Positions 60,578 to 64,000 of a stretch of DNA of 64,000 nucleotides are shown here, piece by piece. The notes under the pieces were generated by a model, which worked only from the letters and a program-made list of their open reading frames with translations, was not told the DNA's origin and did not search any database. This DNA comes from Ciborinia camelliae (taxonomy: Eukaryota > Ascomycota > Leotiomycetes > Helotiales > Sclerotiniaceae): NCBI GenBank assembly GCA_025890175.1, contig JANPYM010000009.1, positions 1,076,944 through 1,140,943 of the forward strand. Direction: 5' to 3'. The stretch's first letter is position 1, and every line of letters begins with the position of its first letter. Made by a program: the position numbers and the translations under genes.

Positions 60578-60830
60578 TATTATAATAATTTGCACATGAG
60601 AAAATCCCACACACACACCCCTCTCCCCTCTCTCCCCCCCCAAAAAGCTCACAAAAGCTCACAAAAGCTCACAAACCAATCAACCAACTTAAAATGCGTG
60701 CGGCCAGGCGATAAACAATAAAATAGGACAGAGACAGAGACCCCTGAGGGACAAGGACAGGGACAGGGTCCCTATAGGACTCAGACTCGGGCTCGGACTC
60801 GGATGTACGCGTCTAGATTCTCTAGCATGG

Positions 60831-61073
60831 ATGAGGGCTCTTCAAACCACGGCTTTATCAGCAGGAGGGGGATTGAAACAATTCGCGAGAAAATGGGCTT
60901 CGGAAAGCACCTGGCAAGATATGCGTATTGGAACGAAGGTACAGTTGAGATCGAGCTCCACAAATCAGCATTTGCACTTGCGCAAAACTCTACTAGAGTA
61001 CCGCAAAGCATCACTAGCAGAAGTCATGAAACAACCGATCAGTCCGTGGGGTCATAACGAGAAAGAAGCGTAA
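60831..61073 (+). CDS. Possible small protein, 80 aa, unknown
   Basis: An ATG-to-stop frame of 80 codons. The N-terminus (MRALQTTALSAGGGLKQFAR) is basic, hydroxylated and free of acidic residues, like a mitochondrial presequence. The rest (KWASESTWQDMRIGTKVQLR, then LLEYRKASLAEVMKQPI) has an ordinary protein composition. I recognise no family. A second overlapping frame from ATG 60803 (84 aa) is also open, so chance cannot be excluded. A long pyrimidine-rich leader with minisatellites precedes it, as would suit a promoter. There is no splice-supported extension. Confidence 0.35.
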   Translation: MRALQTTALSAGGGLKQFARKWASESTWQDMRIGTKVQLRSSSTNQHLHLRKTLLEYRKASLAEVMKQPISPWGHNEKEA

Positions 61074-61615
61074 CTGGGAGGAAGCATAGACGAAAAAAAG
61101 TAAGCCGCGGGAATTCCCCAGATGTAAAGAAGCAAATTGTAGAGAAACGAATATGTAGTCATTGGTTCCTAAAGCTATGTAACAAATCAACCTTATTTCT
61201 CCCACGAAAGATAACCTCAACTATATTACCACCCATGCATCTAAACCCAATCACCCTTTGCATTGCATCAAAGCCATCAAAACTCCCCGAAGACCATGAG
61301 GAAAGAGAGATAGATGGACTTGAAAACGCAATCGCAATCGATAACATGGAAGTAAAGATGTAAAATATGCCAATGCCTTACGCCCGCTAAAAACCATTAT
61401 AACAAAAATCAAATAAAAAGTGGAATGTTGAGTAGAGGGAGCCGAGATGCAACACCACCCGTGGTGATCAGGGAGTGGGTAACCTTCCAAACGATTGGTA
61501 TGAATTGAATACCAAGAAGAGCTCGAGGGTTGAAATGACGTTCGAACAGGTAGATCTTGTTACTCCCCATATATGATCTCGGGCGGCACACGTGCTCTTG
61601 AAGATGGTGGGGTAT
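61074..61615. other. Spacer, no gene seen
   Basis: Convergent flank between the small ORF and the AN1 gene. Overlapping short frames on the minus strand lack domains. Confidence 0.4.
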
Positions 61616-62370
61616 CTAGATTCCCTTGATAACCCGTGTTCGCTCGGCATTTAGCTGAGCGGCGTTTCGTTCATGACATTCCCTCTTGCACTGTAATGAA
61701 TGAGTCAGCCCACAAGTCCATCTTCATACAAGATTTCCGCAACAACATCTCCCAATCCGACTTGCCACCACGGGATCTGTTCTTCCTCCCCAACCCCACC
61801 AAATGCCCTTTGAAGAGCAGACTCCCGGGACTCGGACTCGGGAGATATGTCGGCGGAAGGAAGAGGGTAACTCACGTCTTCTAATTTCTCGCACTTGTGA
61901 TCCTCCAACATTCTGTGTTTCCCACAGAACTCCCCTTCGCAGAACCCGCAGTGTCCTACTATTCTTTGTGCCGCCACCCCGCAATCCTTGTAATTGCACT
62001 TGATCTTCTTGGGTGGCATACCGCCTCTCAATGTCCCTGCGACGTGGATTGTCGAGTCTCGAGTAATGTTATTGGATGTGAGGGTTGAGGAGGGTGGTAA
62101 ATGTCGTCCAGCGTGTACGAGACGTAGAGAAGAAGATGGAGATGATGTACGAATAGAAAGAAGGTGTGAGAGGTTTGAGATGGTGGTGTCTTCAGGGACG
62201 GTTATGGGTATTGCTAAATGTCGAGTTAGATGATAATTACATAAATGGATGGATTTGGGAAGAGACATACTGTCGCCTGACAAGACCTTGACAAAGATTT
62301 GCATTGATTGTGACTGTAATTCTGGAGAAGTAGATCTAGAGGATGTGGCACTTGAAGGAGAAGAAGACAT
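61616..62370 (-). CDS. Ubiquitin-like / AN1 zinc-finger protein
   Basis: Three exons, 62271-62370, 61876-62213 and 61616-61690, encode 170 aa. Intron 1 (57 bp) joins MQIFVKVLSGD to TIPITVPEDTTISNL. Intron 2 (185 bp) joins CEKLED to CKRECHERNAAQLNAERTRV. A Ser-rich N-terminus (1-22) precedes a diverged ubiquitin-like domain (23-98) that ends exactly in LRGG. The AN1 zinc finger follows with C106, C111, C122, C125, C130, H133, H139 and C141. AN1 proteins such as yeast Cuz1 and the mammalian ZFAND family link ubiquitin, Cdc48 and the proteasome under stress. Here the ubiquitin-like part precedes AN1, as in ZFAND4-type architecture. Because LRGG is followed by MPPKKIKC, cleavage by a deubiquitinase is conceivable; this is inference. 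The continuous frame across the 185-bp intron does not encode the family tail, which supports splicing. Confidence 0.85.
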
Positions 62371-64000
62371 GATGATGATGAGTAGTTGGAGAAGGATGAT
62401 TTGATTGTAAGGTAAGTGATGGAGTTGGAGTATGTAGATTGTAGATTGTATAATGTAAATTTGATTGAAAGAAGTTGAGGAATTTGAATTTGAGAAGTAG
62501 TTGTTGTAAGTATTCGTTGTACTGTATTCGTAAGAAGAAAGCAATCGAAGGTTCTTGGTGTGACAGACAATGGATGACTGGTTCAACAAGATTGGGTTTG
62601 GTGTCTTGTGACGAGGACCGGAGACGAGAATGGGAGGGAGTCTTATCTGACGAGTCAAGGCGGTATCGGGTATGGATGGGGGTATTTTCGATACCTAGTC
62701 TTCTTGTCCTTGATTGATTGTTCTTTAATGCAACTGTTTGTTGTCGAGTTCTTATTCCTTGATGAAAGAATAGAGGATGTGATCAAAAGTTGTTTGGAAT
62801 GTAGACTTTTTGATTGGATTGATTGAATTTATTAAAGAAGAATTAATTAATCATCTATTAATATGATTGTTGGATTATTGAATTATGATTATTACCTACC
62901 TTCAGCTACCTATATATACCTACATATAAAGATGAATAGAAATACCTACCGTATCTAGTAATCAAACCATGGATTCAAATGGCCTAGGTGGTCCACGTAT
63001 ATGAAGACTAACTTAAGGTACGATACGGACGGATGTATTATGGTATCTAGCTAAAATAGTGCATAATAGCATGATCGATTTCCAAGGTTCTGCTTGACTA
63101 CCTACTGTTGCTCCATTCTCCTCACTTTACTACTACTACTCGGTAGGTAGGTTCATTTCCACGTACATACATTGACCCGTACAAGAAACCAATAAAGGAG
63201 AAACCTTGATTGAAATTTTGTATATTAAATTTTATATACCTACCTACCTACCTATGTACTAGATAATATACAACAATCATCAATCATTCTATTCTTAAGT
63301 TATACCATTTGCCCTTTCATTTACGGGTAGCCCGAGGGAGGGAGGTAGGTACTTATCTGTTTATCTATTATTCTTTATTTGAAACTCAAAGTATCGGTAG
63401 GTAATTCCAAGGTTATACCCATCATCACCTTTATAATTAGATCTCAGTTCCAATCTCTCAAAGAAAGCTGGTGGCGTAGATTTAAGGTAACCAAGAAAAG
63501 CAATTTCGCCTTATCTCCCATCACCTCTATGATCGATGGATGAATGGTAGGTACCTTACTCCGTATGGCATGATGGCATCGCCCCATACATACATACATA
63601 CTATGGACACCAGCAATCGCCATCTCCATTGATCGCTCCCCTCAAGCTTTTTTTCGAACTACTGTACCTAGGTACTTGAGTAATTGAAATATTCAAATGC
63701 ACCTGGGCAACTCCCGGTTCTCCGTATTCGTAATGAATGTCTGTTCTCATCAATAGACTAGACTCCCGGTAGCTTCATACCAACGAAACACCCATCTCCA
63801 ACCATAAAAGAAAGTCTGACTCAAGATGTAGCATTGAGGAACAAAACACCCAGTCCGGTGCTTGAGATCATCACCCTAATTCCTGATTCCTGATTCAAGC
63901 ACGCATGCATGCATGCATTATACATCCACCCTTAACTCATGTTACGCTACCTACTAGGTAGTAGGTACTTACTAATTACTCTATACATGGATGGCTAATA
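62371..64000. other. Spacer with ACCTA tracts to the end of the window
   Basis: Upstream of the AN1 gene. No gene is supported on either strand. ACCTACCTACCTACCTA-type tracts occur at about 63236-63253, a TAGGTAGGTAGG tract at about 63140-63150, and a self-complementary GCATGCATGCATGCAT run at about 63903-63918. An unseen gene may begin beyond the right end. Confidence 0.5.

Larger units (their letters stand above)
56990..60802. other. Gene-poor 3.8-kb spacer with many simple repeats
   Basis: No gene is supported; frames such as 57415-57702, 58245-58529 and 58875-59159 lack domains and splice partners. It includes a GTGGCAACC 9-bp repeat (57262-57288), an AT microsatellite (about 59217-59235), CCAT repeats (about 59830-59850), CACCT repeats (about 59986-60003) and the minisatellites at 60.4-60.7 kb. 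From about 59700 the plus strand becomes strongly pyrimidine-rich. Confidence 0.5.

Noticed and set aside
61705..61875. Longer C-terminus of the AN1 protein read straight through
   Set aside because: The read-through segment does not match the family; splicing with GTGAGT and CAG restores the conserved CHERNAA...ERTRV tail.

Overview
The window is nuclear DNA of a filamentous ascomycete. The genes have short introns (about 50-100 bp) with GTRNGT donors and YAG acceptors. They include fungal-type TOR, RPB2, VMA10, PET117 and RTF2 and secreted plant cell-wall hydrolases with fungal CBM1 domains. An AT-rich block at the left end carries transition-type decay typical of repeat-induced point mutation (RIP). 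The protein style, the cellulase set and the many ACCTA/TAGGT tracts between genes suggest a Leotiomycete, perhaps near Sclerotiniaceae. That placement is inference; no search was run.

Layout. 1-3.77 kb is an almost gene-free, extremely AT-rich island with degenerate direct and inverted repeats. 4.5-7.6 kb holds a Kre9/Knh1-like GPI-anchored wall protein (+) and a secreted GH76 alpha-mannanase (-). 7.6-11.5 kb is gene-poor and contains a truncated aldo/keto reductase relic. RTF2 (-) and TOR (+, five exons, 2431 aa) are divergent at 11.6-20.6 kb, followed by a DnaJ/zinc-finger protein (+). 22.5-26.1 kb is repeat-littered spacer. At 26.1-27.1 kb there is an uncharacterised Cys/RG-rich protein (-), and 28.5-29.2 kb looks like a decayed gene. 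30.1-35.3 kb carries three minus-strand metabolic genes: a type-B carboxylesterase, a ketopantoate-reductase family protein and a GST-like protein without an obvious ATG. A 4 kb gene-poor stretch follows. Next come two minus-strand cellulases, GH5 endoglucanase (8 exons) and GH6 cellobiohydrolase (6 exons), both starting with nearly the same CBM1. 47.5-57 kb is a dense housekeeping block: mitochondrial-type lipase (TGL2-like), V-ATPase subunit G (VMA10), PET117 (+), RPB2 and a zinc alcohol dehydrogenase. 57-60.8 kb is spacer ending in pyrimidine-rich minisatellites before a possible 80-aa ORF. A ubiquitin-like/AN1 zinc-finger gene (-) lies at 61.6-62.4 kb and spacer fills the rest.

How the genes relate. 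The GH5 and GH6 enzymes would act together on cellulose (internal cleavage plus processive release of cellobiose), and GH76 and Kre9-like proteins act on the fungal wall. TOR and V-ATPase belong to the same nutrient-sensing system but are far apart here and are probably linked only by chance. I found no operon-like cluster, secondary-metabolite cluster, CRISPR array, tRNA or rRNA. I found no clear undescribed system. The most unusual gene-level features are VMA10's ATG-only exon and 9-nt microexon, a GC-AG intron placed just before the GH6 catalytic acid, the shared CBM1 of the cellulase pair, and an LRGG-ending ubiquitin-like domain fused to AN1. Exon coordinates were worked out by hand from splice signals and reading-frame continuity.
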